Source of the DNA: a virus
Reading direction: 5' to 3' (one strand)
IMG/VR virus record: IMGVR_UViG_3300049043_000087
Span: 1-58,099 of that record
DNA length: 58,099 nucleotides
Part shown: positions 18,115 through 27,505 of the stretch, piece by piece
How the letters are laid out: each line of letters opens with the position of its first letter
How positions within the stretch are numbered: the first letter of the stretch is position 1
Notes under the pieces: generated by a model
What the model saw: the letters and a program-made list of their open reading frames with translations, nothing else
Told to the model about the DNA's origin: nothing
Databases searched by the model: none
Program-made: the position numbers and the translations under genes

Positions 18115-19033
18115 GGCCTATTAGTTAAAGCAACAAAGATTTCTGGGAACTTCTCGTCTGGATGGTGTTGGGTGCTCCAAGCTTCTTTCCATTCTGACAA
18201 GGTATGGTCGTGAACGGTATTGATAAATTCAGGATCTCCAAACTAGAGTAAGAAGAAGTTGTCATCTGTTGCTGCGGGACCACTACCAGATTGACTGCCA
18301 ATCAACCATTCAGATCCGCTCAATACAGTGACGGTGACTCCAGCATTGATCGCACATTCTGTTTCAGTAAACCCGTTCGGCTTCCCTGGTACTGTCGAAA
18401 TGCTGGTGTCAACTGTAATCGGTGAGTTGTACGTAACGGTTGTAACATCATCAATTGTTGTTTCCCGGAGGTAAAGGGTGAAATCTTCCAGGGCCAGCAG
18501 ATACTCAACAGCGGCAAACTCAACGATGACGCCAACGTTGTAGTCAAGCCGCTCGTTACGTGTTGTTGAAATGCACAGGAGATAATTACCAGCGTTAAGC
18601 GGGTAGTAGCGGTCATCTCCACGATCAAGACGCAACCTGGAGTAGGTGTTGTAAAGATCTGACTGGGCACTCATGGTGGTGTCCAGATATGGGAAGTACA
18701 CCTCACCTGTTGTCAGGCTTGTGCCTTGATGGATGGAATCCTCTTGGAAGATTGGTAGACCAACAATCGGAGTGTGATTGAGGTCATACATTGATGTTTG
18801 GATGTAGTTAGGCCGTGGCCCATCCTTTACAACAAGTATCCAACCCGGTTCAGTTAAATTAATTTGAAACCAATGGTTATAAGTACCGCCGCCATAACCA
18901 TTAAGACCAACCTGATTTAAAGGCCCAAGAGTACCCCTCAAATAACGCAACGACAGCTGCGAAAAGTAACCCAGATCCAGGGGTTTTCTTTTGTACGTTG
19001 ACGTTGTCCTGCTTGAGCTGAATTACGGGACAC
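18111..19033 (-). CDS. Tail-associated protein with internal amber, frameshifted start
   Basis: The main intact frame (18243-18950) encodes 235 residues from RYLRGTLGPLNQVGLNGYGG to TDDNFFLL. The frame is open upstream through TSTYKRKPLDLGYFSQLSLR, and a start GTG at 19033 (VSRNSAQ) is reached by one indel near 19015. Downstream of the TAG at 18243-18245 the same frame continues FGDPEFINTVHDHTLSEWKE to a TGA that overlaps the next start, so the TAG is probably a misread CAG, or a true amber. Beta-rich; resembles cyanophage tail proteins, function unproven. Confidence 0.6.
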
Positions 19034-19051
19034 TTTTATACAACTACCTTT

Positions 19052-19744
19052 TCACTCATTGTACTCGGGGCGATCTTTCACGTATTCAGGATGTGCAATC
19101 ACATTCTTGTACTCCTTTTCAATCACTGGTCTAATACCAGACTCACGTTGAGACTTGACGATTGAAGAGCATTAGCTTCTCAGCTTTGAAGTCCACCTCC
19201 AGGGAGTCACGCTCGCAGGCGGATAGCTGCGGTTAAAGCTGGAAACCATGTGCAAAGGGTTGGCACACGTGGGGTTACTGCACAGGCGCGTCACCACCAA
19301 GTTCCCCACGTCTCCCCAGGCACACTGGTAGATCGCCTTATGGATGTTGACGTTTTCGGATTTGTTCCTGCTGTAGCCCGACCTGTAGGAAGGCAGACAC
19401 ACCCTCTTGGGGGTTGTGCCACCAGGAGCTTCCATCTCCCAGCAGTCCTCAGGGAAACCAATGGTTACCTTCTTCCAGAGCTTGGCGTATTTGTGTTTGT
19501 AGTCGGGATGCAAGTAGTTGATATCGAAGCCACACACGTTGCTCAAGATCTTCTTCGCGCACTCGTAACACCAGTGTCCTTCTGAGTCTCGAATGAGATG
19601 GCCGTGAGGGCAAGCGAAGCCCCGGTAGTAGCCCAGCTTCTGGAGCTGATCCTCCTCCAGTGCCTCGATCCCTCCGACATGACGGAAGTTGGGCTGCCCG
19701 AACTCTTTCTCGACCTGCTGGAGCTTCTTAACCACGCTTGCCAC
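19052..19744 (-). CDS. HNH-type endonuclease, frameshifted C-terminus
   Basis: 190 readable residues plus a tail. CPHGHL and CYECAKKI form a zinc site near residues 45-66; GYSRNKSENVNIHKAIYQCA near 138 and LCSNPTCANPLHMVSSFNR near 165 form an HNH-like core with paired Cys and the conserved His/Asn. After SYPPA an indel near 19215 shifts to CERDSLEVDFKAEKLMLFN, and another near 19155 to QRESGIRPVIEKEYKNVIAH, ending at 19052. Probably a homing-type nuclease; its own promoter region lies upstream. Confidence 0.65.
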
Positions 19745-19987
19745 GGACTACCGGCGGGTAACTCATGACATTCTAAGGGGCAGTTTTGTAATGGGCCACT
19801 GCAGACTTGCAGACTTTGACCCCCTTTTTACCTTTATATAAGCTACATAACACTCTTACCCCTAACAATGTAATGTACGTCACGTAAGGATTGAAACCCC
19901 CCAAAGTCTGCATCTCTGCACCGACATCTGAGTCTCAGCCTGGGATTTCAGTACTTTGTATTCGTGCCTTCGTGCCTTCGTGCGGCA
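19745..19987. promoter_or_regulatory. Intergenic region with probable minus-strand promoter
   Basis: No gene. On the minus strand, TTATGTAGCTTATATAAAGG near 19831-19850 contains a good -10-like TATATAA element about 90 bases upstream of the HNH gene. Near 19963-19985 there are three short direct copies of CGTGCCTT/CGTGCGG. The sequence gcagacttgcagacttt near 19801 is also repetitive. Confidence 0.35.
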
Positions 19988-20018
19988 CAAAAAAAGACCC
20001 CTGCCGAAGCAGAGGCCT
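19988..20018 (-). terminator. Rho-independent terminator after the glycosyltransferase gene
   Basis: On the minus strand a GC-rich stem GGCCTCTGC-TTCG-GCAGGGGTC with a stable TTCG tetraloop is followed by seven T residues. It lies about 30 bases past the stop of the glycosyltransferase and ends the minus-strand primase-speD-glycosyltransferase unit. Confidence 0.85.
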
Positions 20019-20046
20019 TCTCCCACAGGACTTCACCCGCAGCACC

Positions 20047-21336
20047 TTAGGCCGGTACCAGCTCCCGCTCCTTCTTCTTCGCTTTCTTTTTAGGAGTCAC
20101 CAGCGCCTCAGCCTCGATCACAGGGTTGAGTGCCTCCTGGAACACCCCATCGAACTGAGCAGCGATGGTGTCCCATGCAAACTGCTCGTCAGTGGCCCGC
20201 AGGTAACAGAGTTCGGCAACGGCATCGAGCTTCTCGCGGTCCTCGTACAGTTCGTTGAGGATCTCCGTCAGGTGCTTGGCGGAGGGGCAGGGCATCTCCC
20301 GTGCAAAGTTGGTATCCACGTCAACGTGGTCGCAGCGGATGAGCTTGCCGTAGCCCTCGAAGATCTCCTTGCAGGACGTGTGATCGGGCACCACCTGGGC
20401 CACACGGCAGGCTGCGTGCTCGAAGTTCACCAGTCCCCAGCCTTCCCCTTTGCAGGTGTTGACGCCCACGTCAGCGGCCTGGTAGATCGTCTCCAGCATG
20501 TCCACCGGAACGGAAGGTGGGTTGGCCGTATTGGCGGTCATGATGATGCGACCGTTGGGATCGAGTCCCCGCTTCTGCATCTCCCGCGCAAAGACGGCCA
20601 TCACATCCCAGCCCTGGTCCTTGGTACCCATGTGCAGGTACAGGTAGGCATCCGGCTTACCAACAGCGAAATCAGCAAAGGCATCAATGGTGATGTCGAT
20701 CCGTTTGCGGAACTGATTCCGGTTGCCATTGAAGACGATGAATGCGTCCTCCTTAATCCCCAGCTTCTTACGAGCTGCAATCTTGTCCCCTGGCTTGAAC
20801 TGACCAGGAGTCACGCCATGGGGGATGACGGTGATGGGCTTCTGAACCCCACCTTTAATGAATTCGTGCGCCCCAAATTCGGTGTAGGACACCACTGCAT
20901 CCCAGGCGTTGGCGGTATCGGAGAGGGCACCAACCCAGTTGTAGGAGTCCATGGGCATGTAACCCACAAACTTGAAGTTCAGTTTCTGGCGCAGCTCGTG
21001 GATCTGGGAGTACTGGGTGTTGATGATCCAGCAGTCGTTAATTGTGAAGATGATGTCCGGCTTTTCGATCTCAACAATCTCCCGAATCCGCTCCTCACCA
21101 AAGGGAGCCTGCTGGAAGCGGTTGGATGCCGGGTAGATCTTGTATTCCTGTTGCAGAGGATCCGGATCACCGTGCCAGTTACAACCCAGGATCACAATCT
21201 CGTACTTATCTTTCAGTTTATCAATGACGTTGTGGGTTACACGCGCAAAACCGGTGGTGGCAATTACGTCACCAACCCATAGAAGCTTTGGTTTTTTTGT
21301 CACGGAAGATCGGATATTCTCCGATTTACTATACAC
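20047..21336 (-). CDS. Glycosyltransferase (GT4-like, GT-B fold)
   Basis: 429 residues, intact. The N-terminal Rossmann domain begins KPKLLWVGDVIATTGFARVT; the C-terminal GT1-type domain has FNGNRNQFRKRIDITIDAFA, YLHMGTKDQGWDV and the donor-site motif GEGWGLVNFEHAA with the conserved Glu pair spacing (EGWGL...E). PHGV near residue 183 is the usual hinge motif. Transfers a sugar from a nucleotide donor; acceptor unknown (host envelope glycan, virion protein or modified DNA base). A Lys-rich tail (KKKAKKKEREL) ends it. The start overlaps speD by eight bases, so both are in the same operon with the primase-helicase. Confidence 0.88.
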   Translation of the reverse strand: MYSKSENIRSSVTKKPKLLWVGDVIATTGFARVTHNVIDKLKDKYEIVILGCNWHGDPDPLQQEYKIYPASNRFQQAPFGEERIREIVEIEKPDIIFTINDCWIINTQYSQIHELRQKLNFKFVGYMPMDSYNWVGALSDTANAWDAVVSYTEFGAHEFIKGGVQKPITVIPHGVTPGQFKPGDKIAARKKLGIKEDAFIVFNGNRNQFRKRIDITIDAFADFAVGKPDAYLYLHMGTKDQGWDVMAVFAREMQKRGLDPNGRIIMTANTANPPSVPVDMLETIYQAADVGVNTCKGEGWGLVNFEHAACRVAQVVPDHTSCKEIFEGYGKLIRCDHVDVDTNFAREMPCPSAKHLTEILNELYEDREKLDAVAELCYLRATDEQFAWDTIAAQFDGVFQEALNPVIEAEALVTPKKKAKKKERELVPA

Positions 21337-21688
21337 AAACTGACGGAGTAATAGAACGGGTTAATTCCCGTTCCTCTGCAGTCTTGGCTTTGAGCTTGTA
21401 CTTCAGGAACTCAGCAGCCTTATGGGTGTTTGTCGTATCCCCACAGGTATAAAGATCGATGGCGGCGTACCCAATCTCAGGCCAGGTATGGATTGATGCG
21501 TGCGATTCAGCCAGGAGCGCCAGTAATGTCACGCCCTGCGGCTCAAACTTCTCGCCAAAGATCCTAAGGATCGTGGCCTTGGACATCAGGAGGGCAGCTT
21601 CCAGCCACTCCTCCAGTAGATCGTAGTTATTCAGTGCCTCTGGATCGCAGTCATACAGGTCCAGAATTAAGTGCCGCCCATTAGACAT
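21329..21688 (-). CDS. speD: S-adenosylmethionine decarboxylase
   Basis: 119 residues, intact, the prokaryotic short form. Makes the aminopropyl donor for spermidine. Key motif: LLAESHASIHTWPEIGYAAI, where the ESHASIHTWPE Ser is the cleavage site that becomes the pyruvoyl cofactor, followed by DLYTCGD with the conserved Cys. speD is a known auxiliary metabolic gene of marine cyanophages. It lies between primase-helicase and glycosyltransferase and overlaps both. Confidence 0.93.
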   Translation of the reverse strand: MSNGRHLILDLYDCDPEALNNYDLLEEWLEAALLMSKATILRIFGEKFEPQGVTLLALLAESHASIHTWPEIGYAAIDLYTCGDTTNTHKAAEFLKYKLKAKTAEERELTRSITPSVCV

Positions 21689-24320
21689 CTGTAATTTCTA
21701 GTTCATCCTCCATTGTCGCATCAGTTTTTGCATCCAGCTTCATTCCATAAAACTCTTTGTACTTTTCCTTATCAGATGACACCTCAACAATGGAGGGCCA
21801 ACCTTCATACTTCGGGCTGGACTCCCGCACTGCCACATTCACGACCCGCATGCCCCTGGTATTACGCACAGGGAAGACATCAATCTTCAGCTGGTGCCGG
21901 CACACGTCAATAAATAGGGGTTCAAAGCGGTTACGCGACATGATGCCAACGTTGCACTGACGGCAGAACTCGGCGTAGCTGGCGTACAACCACTTGTCCT
22001 GGTTGGCATAGATATGGGATGAACCCATCGGTGCGTTCTTGGTGAAGCCCACAGCTGAGCTGATGCCTGGATCAAAGATGATCTTGTGCTCCATCCAGTC
22101 CAGCAGCGGGTTGGAGCGGAGGTTCTGCATCTTCTCGTACTTCTTGAAGAACTTCACCTTCTTGGCGGTCTCCATCAGGTACTCGCGCATCTCCTCTTCA
22201 CTCATGTCCAGCAGCCAGTTCACCAGCCCTGGCAGCAACGGCGAGAACACACCTTGCGGCTCACCCTTGGAGTTGAACTTGATCAGCTCCTTTTGTTCGT
22301 TTGGCCCACCCGTGAACGGGCGGTCGAAAGGAATGGTGAGGCGACGACGGGCCAGACCAGAGGTGTAGTCCGTGGACTGAATAGCTTCGTTGGCGGTGAT
22401 CATCACCATCCCGTGGTACTGGAATGGATCCAGAGCTTCGCCCTGATACTTGCGTTCACTACGAATCCAGTCGTTACCGGTGATGGCCTTCAGGCGAGAG
22501 ACCGAACCACCCCAGCGGTCGGCATCCTGGAACAACAGAAGTTTCTTGCCCATGTAGGCAGCCGCCTCAAAGCGGTTCTTCTCCATGTTCTCGAAGTCGG
22601 TGGAGTAGGTATTACTCTTACCAACCAGTGCCACCGCCAGGTTTGCGTAGGTGGACTTACCCGACTTACCCGGACCCACAATCTCAACGAACTTCTGGAT
22701 CTCGTAGCGCCCGAGCAGGGTTGCCCGCAGCCAAGCCCGCAGAACCTGAGTGCGTTCCCAGCTGTCGTGCTGTGTGTTCTTCAGCCACTTAACAATCTCT
22801 TCACAGGTAGCAGCCGGATCGTATTGGTATGGCATCTGCTGAATCAGGTGCATCTCCCGGTTAAACGGCAGCAGTTCCCTAGCCCCCACATTCAGAACAC
22901 CATTGGTGAACAGGAGCAGATCGGTGCCGTCATACCACTCCTCAAAGGCCAGTACTGACTGCAGCTGAGTGCAAACATCGTTCATCAGGTTGGTGCTGAA
23001 GCCATTTGGCAGGAAGTCACCAAGCAGTTGCAGTTTGTTACGGATGTCACCAAGGATTTCGATCTTGGTTAATGGCGACCACAGACCACGAGCCTTCTTC
23101 TCATACTGGAAGAACTGGCCGTGCGGTTGACTAAAAAGGAGATTGCCCTTATACAGGTCCAGAACAACGTCGGTAACTACGTTTGATGAAGGGTTCCTTG
23201 TTCGTTGGTCTTTGCCTGGCTTGCCTTCAGGCACCGGCTTTTGCCGCATCTTCCACCCCGGCTCCTTTGGAGTTGGAGCGGTGGTTTCCACGAGAGCTTC
23301 AGGCGCCATTTGCAGATCCTCTTCTAATTCAGCAAGCAGTTTGGAAACGTGATCTAGCGTGTCATCATCAACGTTCATCGCACGGTGTTCTTGGGAAGGC
23401 TTCCATCCATGTTCCTGTGCAATATGAATGAGGGAGCCAAGGCCGCGACCCCCATTCTTCGAGAAGGAACGCCACCGTTTGTGGCACTCACCATCTTTGT
23501 ACTTCTCTGATTGCTTTGACCATTCATCCCAGTTATCGAGCAGGGATTCATCCAAGCTGTGGAGCGTCTGACCAATCGTGATCCAAATGTCGTAGTCATC
23601 CGCTGCTTCCGGCGGCAGAGCCCACATGGCTTCTGTTGCCAGCTTCATGTCCCGCTCTAGGGACACCTCAGCGTTGATAGCAAAGCCCGGCCCCACAATC
23701 CGGGTGCGTTCCCGAGCCGGAGTCCCTTGGCGCACGTTCTTATTGATGATGGCGTTCATCAGCCATTCCGGCAGCTCAGGCAGCTCATCAACCCACTCAA
23801 AACCCTGGCCCTCAGCTGTGTAGTAACCTTCAGTCTCAGGGTGCAGACCCATGAGAACACCCTGGTGCCGCTGCCACAGAATCTCAAGTTTTTCTTTATC
23901 GGCTTCTGCGTGCCAGGTGTATTTGTTGCGGACGAAATGCTTGTGCTTCTCCCGGTCTAGCTTGTACAGTTTCCGTTCACGTCCGATCTTGCCACTCAGA
24001 ATCGTCAGTGTTGGCGGCAGTGCTTCCTGGAAGGGAAGGTCAGAGATGCCCTCGATCAGCTGGTAGACGGTTGGCCCATCGACATCAACCCATACCAAAC
24101 CAAAGGGGTGGTTATAGACAGGACCCCCGAGCAGACCAATAGCGCGGCAATCACCCGATACAATTTCTTGCTCGATTTCGCGGACGCTGAACGGTTTGTT
24201 CTGCCAGCTGTTGATATACGGATCCTTCTTGGCACCAAGGGGAGTAAGGGGCCAGTCAATGGGGATGTAGCCGAGGTTGATCTCCCCAGGACGAAGAGCC
24301 TGTTGGTTCCGACTGGTCAT
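21681..24320 (-). CDS. Primase-helicase (prim-pol / D5-like, SF3)
   Basis: 879 residues, intact, the largest unbroken gene. The N-terminal 110 residues look prim-pol-like with WVDVDG (metal-binding acidic pair) and TLTILSGK. Residues about 235-300 fit the PriCT-2 domain (DIWITIGQTLHSLDESLLDN, RWRSFSKNGG). A D5-N region follows, then the SF3 helicase: Walker A GPGKSGKSTYAN near 575, Walker B LLLFQDAD near 625, motif C MVMITANEAIQSTDY near 668 and an Arg finger region SGLARRRLTIPF. It combines primer synthesis and unwinding for replication with the T7-like polymerase at 44-46 kb. The domain order is as in plasmid/phage D5 primases, not T7 gp4. Confidence 0.88.
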   Translation of the reverse strand: MTSRNQQALRPGEINLGYIPIDWPLTPLGAKKDPYINSWQNKPFSVREIEQEIVSGDCRAIGLLGGPVYNHPFGLVWVDVDGPTVYQLIEGISDLPFQEALPPTLTILSGKIGRERKLYKLDREKHKHFVRNKYTWHAEADKEKLEILWQRHQGVLMGLHPETEGYYTAEGQGFEWVDELPELPEWLMNAIINKNVRQGTPARERTRIVGPGFAINAEVSLERDMKLATEAMWALPPEAADDYDIWITIGQTLHSLDESLLDNWDEWSKQSEKYKDGECHKRWRSFSKNGGRGLGSLIHIAQEHGWKPSQEHRAMNVDDDTLDHVSKLLAELEEDLQMAPEALVETTAPTPKEPGWKMRQKPVPEGKPGKDQRTRNPSSNVVTDVVLDLYKGNLLFSQPHGQFFQYEKKARGLWSPLTKIEILGDIRNKLQLLGDFLPNGFSTNLMNDVCTQLQSVLAFEEWYDGTDLLLFTNGVLNVGARELLPFNREMHLIQQMPYQYDPAATCEEIVKWLKNTQHDSWERTQVLRAWLRATLLGRYEIQKFVEIVGPGKSGKSTYANLAVALVGKSNTYSTDFENMEKNRFEAAAYMGKKLLLFQDADRWGGSVSRLKAITGNDWIRSERKYQGEALDPFQYHGMVMITANEAIQSTDYTSGLARRRLTIPFDRPFTGGPNEQKELIKFNSKGEPQGVFSPLLPGLVNWLLDMSEEEMREYLMETAKKVKFFKKYEKMQNLRSNPLLDWMEHKIIFDPGISSAVGFTKNAPMGSSHIYANQDKWLYASYAEFCRQCNVGIMSRNRFEPLFIDVCRHQLKIDVFPVRNTRGMRVVNVAVRESSPKYEGWPSIVEVSSDKEKYKEFYGMKLDAKTDATMEDELEITDV

Positions 24321-24595
24321 ACCTTACTTTCTTCTTGAAGTTCTACTCTAAAGTTTCGATCAGGAAACGAAGCATCCTTAACCAGTTGATACGCATGAAG
24401 ATGCATCCGAGAGGGCAGATAAAAACAATCCCCATCCACCGCATTGGTCATGCGGATCTGGAGAGTATTTATCCACTCTCCCAGGGAAATATGAATTTCC
24501 ATCTGGGGTGGAGCTGAGTGTTTTCTTATCCTACGGCGACCAATCCGAGAGACCCTTACGCCTTTTCGCAAATTATTGCGACTCATTAGACTCAT
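24317..24595 (-). CDS. Hypothetical protein, 92 aa
   Basis: A basic start (LRKGVRVSRIGRRRIRKH) then MEIHISLGEWINTLQIRMTN and a mixed-strand remainder. The stop overlaps the primase start. An internal Met at MEIHISLG is an alternative start, giving 61 residues. No family recognised. Confidence 0.6.
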   Translation of the reverse strand: MSLMSRNNLRKGVRVSRIGRRRIRKHSAPPQMEIHISLGEWINTLQIRMTNAVDGDCFYLPSRMHLHAYQLVKDASFPDRNFRVELQEESKV

Positions 24596-24788
24596 CTAGA
24601 GTCGTGTGATCCGTACAGTGTTTATCTGCTTGAAATTTCTCCAACATCCTGTTGTAGATGTCGATTGGATTCTCACCTGTCTCAATTGCACACGAAGTTG
24701 CGACAGACCAAGCTGTCCTCCGGCGCCGCTCCTCAGGATCCGTTTTGCTCCAGGGGACCTTCTGGTTATCAGGAGTCCATTCCGTCAT
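24573..24788 (-). CDS. Hypothetical protein, 71 aa
   Basis: MTEWTPDNQKVPWSKTDPEE start, then an Arg run and a helical end with Cys and His (KHCTDHTTLDESN). It overlaps both neighbours by about 20 bases. No family recognised. Confidence 0.6.
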   Translation of the reverse strand: MTEWTPDNQKVPWSKTDPEERRRRTAWSVATSCAIETGENPIDIYNRMLEKFQADKHCTDHTTLDESNESQ

Positions 24789-25032
24789 TTTTGTACCAGG
24801 GTGCAGTTAATTGCATCGCGCCACCAAGCTCTTGCGACTCTCCCGTCTGCAGCTCAGGGTCAATCGGGTGCGCTGTATAGACAGGCTTGGCCGCCTCCTC
24901 CCGCTCAATCTCTGACTCAATTTGATTCTCAAGCTCAATCATCTTGAGACGAGCCTCCAGCTTGGATTCAAACCAAAGCTTCTTCCACCAGCGGACCAGC
25001 TCCGCCCACAGTTGTCCAAGGAATGCGCTCAT
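24769..25032 (-). CDS. Hypothetical amphipathic protein, 87 aa
   Basis: Trp-rich N-terminal helix FLGQLWAELVRWWKKLWFES, followed by a coiled-coil-like RLKMIELENQIESEIEREEA and an acidic tail. The start could be membrane-peripheral. Its ATG overlaps the stop of the upstream gene (ATGA). Confidence 0.6.
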   Translation of the reverse strand: MSAFLGQLWAELVRWWKKLWFESKLEARLKMIELENQIESEIEREEAAKPVYTAHPIDPELQTGESQELGGAMQLTAPWYKNDGMDS

Positions 25033-25221
25033 GTTTCGCTTATTTCGTTTAGCGCGGCTTCCGTTTTATGCAGCATCCTTTCCATGTAAGGTTGCCAAAA
25101 GCTGTATCCCCACTTCTCGCCATACGGAATATAAATTTGCCGTGCGCCAAGAGAAGCTTTGAATCAGCTCTAACTCTTGCTGGGTGAAGTAAATCTTTAT
25201 TGTGGGTTGCCCTTCGGTCAT
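25029..25221 (-). CDS. Hypothetical protein, about 63 aa, frameshifted
   Basis: MTEGQPTIKIYFTQQELELI, then an indel near 25150 to ARQIYIPYGEKWGYSFWQPY and MERMLHKTEAALNEISET, stopping in the ATGA overlap with the next gene. Without the correction the frame stops at 25067. The corrected reading restores perfect gene spacing, which supports it. Confidence 0.55.
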
Positions 25222-25223
25222 GG

Positions 25224-26078
25224 TTAGATCAGATTAGGATCATAGACATTGCAATTCTCCACCTGTTCATAGTACTCAGCCACAATCTTGTACCAATCCT
25301 CATGCAACATATCGAGGAAGCGCCTGGAGATCTTGAAGACCTGAGTGCGAACAGGAGTTGATACCAGGATTGCCCCCTGCTGGACCTTCATACCCAGGGT
25401 CTGCTGGATGGCAATGTCATAAGCCGCCAGCTGCTTGCAGGTCTTTTTGAACTTCATGTGACCACCCAAAAGGTCCCGCCATTCCGGCGAACCTTTATCC
25501 AAATCCTTAGGCCACTTACGGCTATAGGGTTTGACCGAGGTCTTCAAGTCAGCAAGCGTGAGCTTATTATTAGCCACACCAATGATATCGGGAGCACCAG
25601 CCCAACTTCTCCCGTCATTATCGCAACCCCACACACGAGCCACGTCATCAGCACCGATAGTAAAATTAAACCTGTCAAGTACCGGTGATTCAGCCCAAAG
25701 GACCTCCTGGAACTGGTCCAATATTGGCGGCATGCCCGACCAAAAATCCTTGTAATCATCAGGGATCTCAGGCGTTTTATTACCTTTAAGATACTGCTCC
25801 ATCCCATAGTGAATGGCCGTTCCCCTTTCCGCAGCAGCTTCTTTAACACCTGGATTTGCTTTCGACCACATCTCCAACTTCCGCTTGTTTGCTTCGGAAG
25901 CGGTTTCACCAATGATAGTGGTTACGGACGGTGCAGGTCCAGTGGGTAACGGAGTTGTGTAATGCCGTTTTCCGTTAAGCGTAATTCTGGCTGCGGTCCT
26001 GTTCAGGTCCCGCATCATCTCTGGTTGCTCGTCCCTGGCTTGAATCCAAGGATCAGATGTATTAACTTTAGCAACCAT
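25224..26078 (-). CDS. PD-(D/E)XK exonuclease (Cas4/RecB-like)
   Basis: 284 residues, intact. The nuclease core is visible: AAAERGTAIHYGMEQYL (motif I His), WAGAPDIIGVANNKLTLADL followed by KTS (metal-binding Asp and the D-x-K motif as LADLKTS), and KKTCKQLAAYDIAIQQ (the Gln/Tyr motif). Such phage nucleases resect DNA for recombination or replication or degrade host DNA. It is the promoter-proximal gene of the long minus-strand unit ending at 20.0 kb; about 50 bases separate it from the divergent + strand photosynthesis-related genes. Confidence 0.82.
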   Translation of the reverse strand: MVAKVNTSDPWIQARDEQPEMMRDLNRTAARITLNGKRHYTTPLPTGPAPSVTTIIGETASEANKRKLEMWSKANPGVKEAAAERGTAIHYGMEQYLKGNKTPEIPDDYKDFWSGMPPILDQFQEVLWAESPVLDRFNFTIGADDVARVWGCDNDGRSWAGAPDIIGVANNKLTLADLKTSVKPYSRKWPKDLDKGSPEWRDLLGGHMKFKKTCKQLAAYDIAIQQTLGMKVQQGAILVSTPVRTQVFKISRRFLDMLHEDWYKIVAEYYEQVENCNVYDPNLI

Positions 26079-26130
26079 TGAAGGTTTTGTATATTATTTA
26101 TAGCTTACTTAAAGTGTCAACAAACTGCGA

Positions 26131-26232
26131 ATGAAAGATTTTACGTACGCGATCTTCGCCATCTTGGGCGCTATGCTTATTGTTGTAGGTATTGATACTT
26201 ACCTGGTTTTCTCAGGTCACCTTCTGAAATAA
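26131..26232 (+). CDS. Small membrane peptide upstream of hli, 33 aa
   Basis: MKDFTYAIFAILGAMLIVVG then IDTYLVFSGHLLK: one hydrophobic helix covering nearly the whole peptide. The stop TAA overlaps the hli start (TAATG), so the two are translationally coupled. Size and topology recall small photosystem or cytochrome subunits, but I do not recognise a specific one. Easily missed by gene callers. Confidence 0.65.
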   Translation: MKDFTYAIFAILGAMLIVVGIDTYLVFSGHLLK

Positions 26233-26501
26233 TGAACAAGTTTTGGTTAGGCTTTCAAGGCTACTGGTCTTGCTTTAGCTGGATGCTTTCCGCACTGTTC
26301 ACCTGGATACTAGAAACGTGTCCTGACTTAAAATTCTGGGAAGGACATACGGACATCGACGATCATCTTTGGTACGCCGAGCGGGTGAACGGTCGTATCG
26401 CAATGCTGGTCCTAAGTGCCGTACTCCTATACGAATTCACAACCCATACCAGTATTTGGAGTCTGATCGATGGCATCAAATCTCACGCGCTTCTACCTTG
26501 A
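26232..26501 (+). CDS. hli: High-light-inducible protein
   Basis: 89 residues. The C-terminal half carries the single chlorophyll-binding helix of the family: DHLWYAERVNGRIAMLVLSA, with the ERxNGRxAM motif that ligates chlorophyll. Protects photosystem II under stress by binding free chlorophyll and quenching; phage copies keep photosynthesis running during infection. The N-terminal segment (FWLGFQGYWSCFSWMLSALF) is an additional aromatic hydrophobic stretch unusual for the shortest hli proteins, so it could have two membrane segments. Strong evidence for a cyanobacterial host. Confidence 0.9.
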   Translation: MNKFWLGFQGYWSCFSWMLSALFTWILETCPDLKFWEGHTDIDDHLWYAERVNGRIAMLVLSAVLLYEFTTHTSIWSLIDGIKSHALLP

Positions 26502-26631
26502 TGTAGATGACGATTGTCGTACCGGCTGCCTGAATGGCAAGGTATTTGAAGATGTTGAAACAAATAAAGCCGACAAATTCGAGAAGCGTTTACAAGAACG
26601 TGAAATCTCCTATATTCGGGTAGATCTGTAA
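26470..26631 (+). CDS. Hypothetical protein, 53 aa
   Basis: MASNLTRFYLDVDDDCRTGC then LNGKVFEDVETNKADKFEKR and LQERE...RVDL. Starts inside the end of hli (32-base overlap) and ends seven bases before the glycosyltransferase. Small alpha/beta layout with two Cys. No family recognised. Confidence 0.6.
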   Translation: MASNLTRFYLDVDDDCRTGCLNGKVFEDVETNKADKFEKRLQEREISYIRVDL

Positions 26632-26638
26632 ATCTTCA

Positions 26639-27505
26639 ATGTCAGGCAAGCGCATTGCAGTACTCACACTGTGGCGGGATAGTAGTGAAATTATTAGTCA
26701 CGCGCTTGCCCAGTACGAATGGATGGAGAATGAACTGATCCCTCGTGGATACCGGTTTATCTACGCTTTCCTGGAGAACGATTCCCAGGACATGACAGCC
26801 GGAATGCTGTTGCGTTGGATGGAGGATCGCAAGGGATTCTTGATGTCTGAGAAGACCGGATCCCGTAAATGGGGTAGCGTTCAGTCCACAGAACGCACCA
26901 AATGGCTGGCCCGTTATCGCAACGTGTGCCTCAGCTCCCTGGACTTCTGGGCGTTTGACTACCTGCTGGTTGCAGATAGCGACGTTCATTACCGCCCTGA
27001 CCTGATCGAAACGATGGTCATGGAGCTGGAGAATGACCCAACCCTGGGGATGATTACCCCCAATACGGTGCAGGATGTCACCGATGCCATTGATGATACC
27101 GGGCTTCCCGTCCTACTACGACAGCTGGGCGCTCGTTGATACGAATGGAAAGCAGGGGATGACCTTTGCTGCCAACCCATTCCTTGACAAACGTGATCGT
27201 GCCAACTTGGGACGAAGGTTTCCCGGTGGACGTATCGAGTGCGTTCGGCTCGATTGCCATGATCCGGCGCTCAATCCTGGAGGAGAATGACATTGCATGG
27301 GACGGCGAGAACGGTTGCGAGCACTGGGGTTTGTGCAAGGGCATCCGTGATGCGGGCTATGACATCATCGTGGACCCCGAGCTGCACGCCGAGATCAAAC
27401 ACCAAAGAGCCCGTCATCCCCAACGCGGACGTCGTTACGTTCCACAAGAACCGCCTGAAGGAAGCGCAGCGCCAGTTCCTCAGCAAAGGTGATGACGAAT
27501 TCACC
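26639..27505 (+). CDS. Glycosyltransferase, Anp1/GT62-like, frameshifted
   Basis: KRIAVLTLWRDSSEIISHAL start, YAFLENDSQDMTAGMLLRWM, and DYLLVADSDVHYRPDLIETM with the metal-binding DSD motif near residue 112. The C-terminal part FGSIAMIRRSILEENDIAWD, then CEHWGLCKGIRDAGYDIIVD, matches the Anp1-type fold (nucleotide-sugar GT-A). Frame changes near 27115, 27215 and 27400 break it; the correct C-terminus continues VVTFHKNRLKEAQRQFLSKG. As read, the last frame runs without stop into the next gene, so the two may be one bifunctional protein. Confidence 0.7.

Noticed and set aside
19891-21282. 463-aa open frame on the + strand
   Set aside because: It lies antisense to the intact glycosyltransferase, which has clear family motifs; the + frame has no recognisable motif and is a codon-bias shadow.
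22086-22958. 290-aa open frame on the + strand
   Set aside because: Antisense to the primase-helicase with Walker motifs; composition (VGLTLTNQCHRQ-type) is unlike a real protein.
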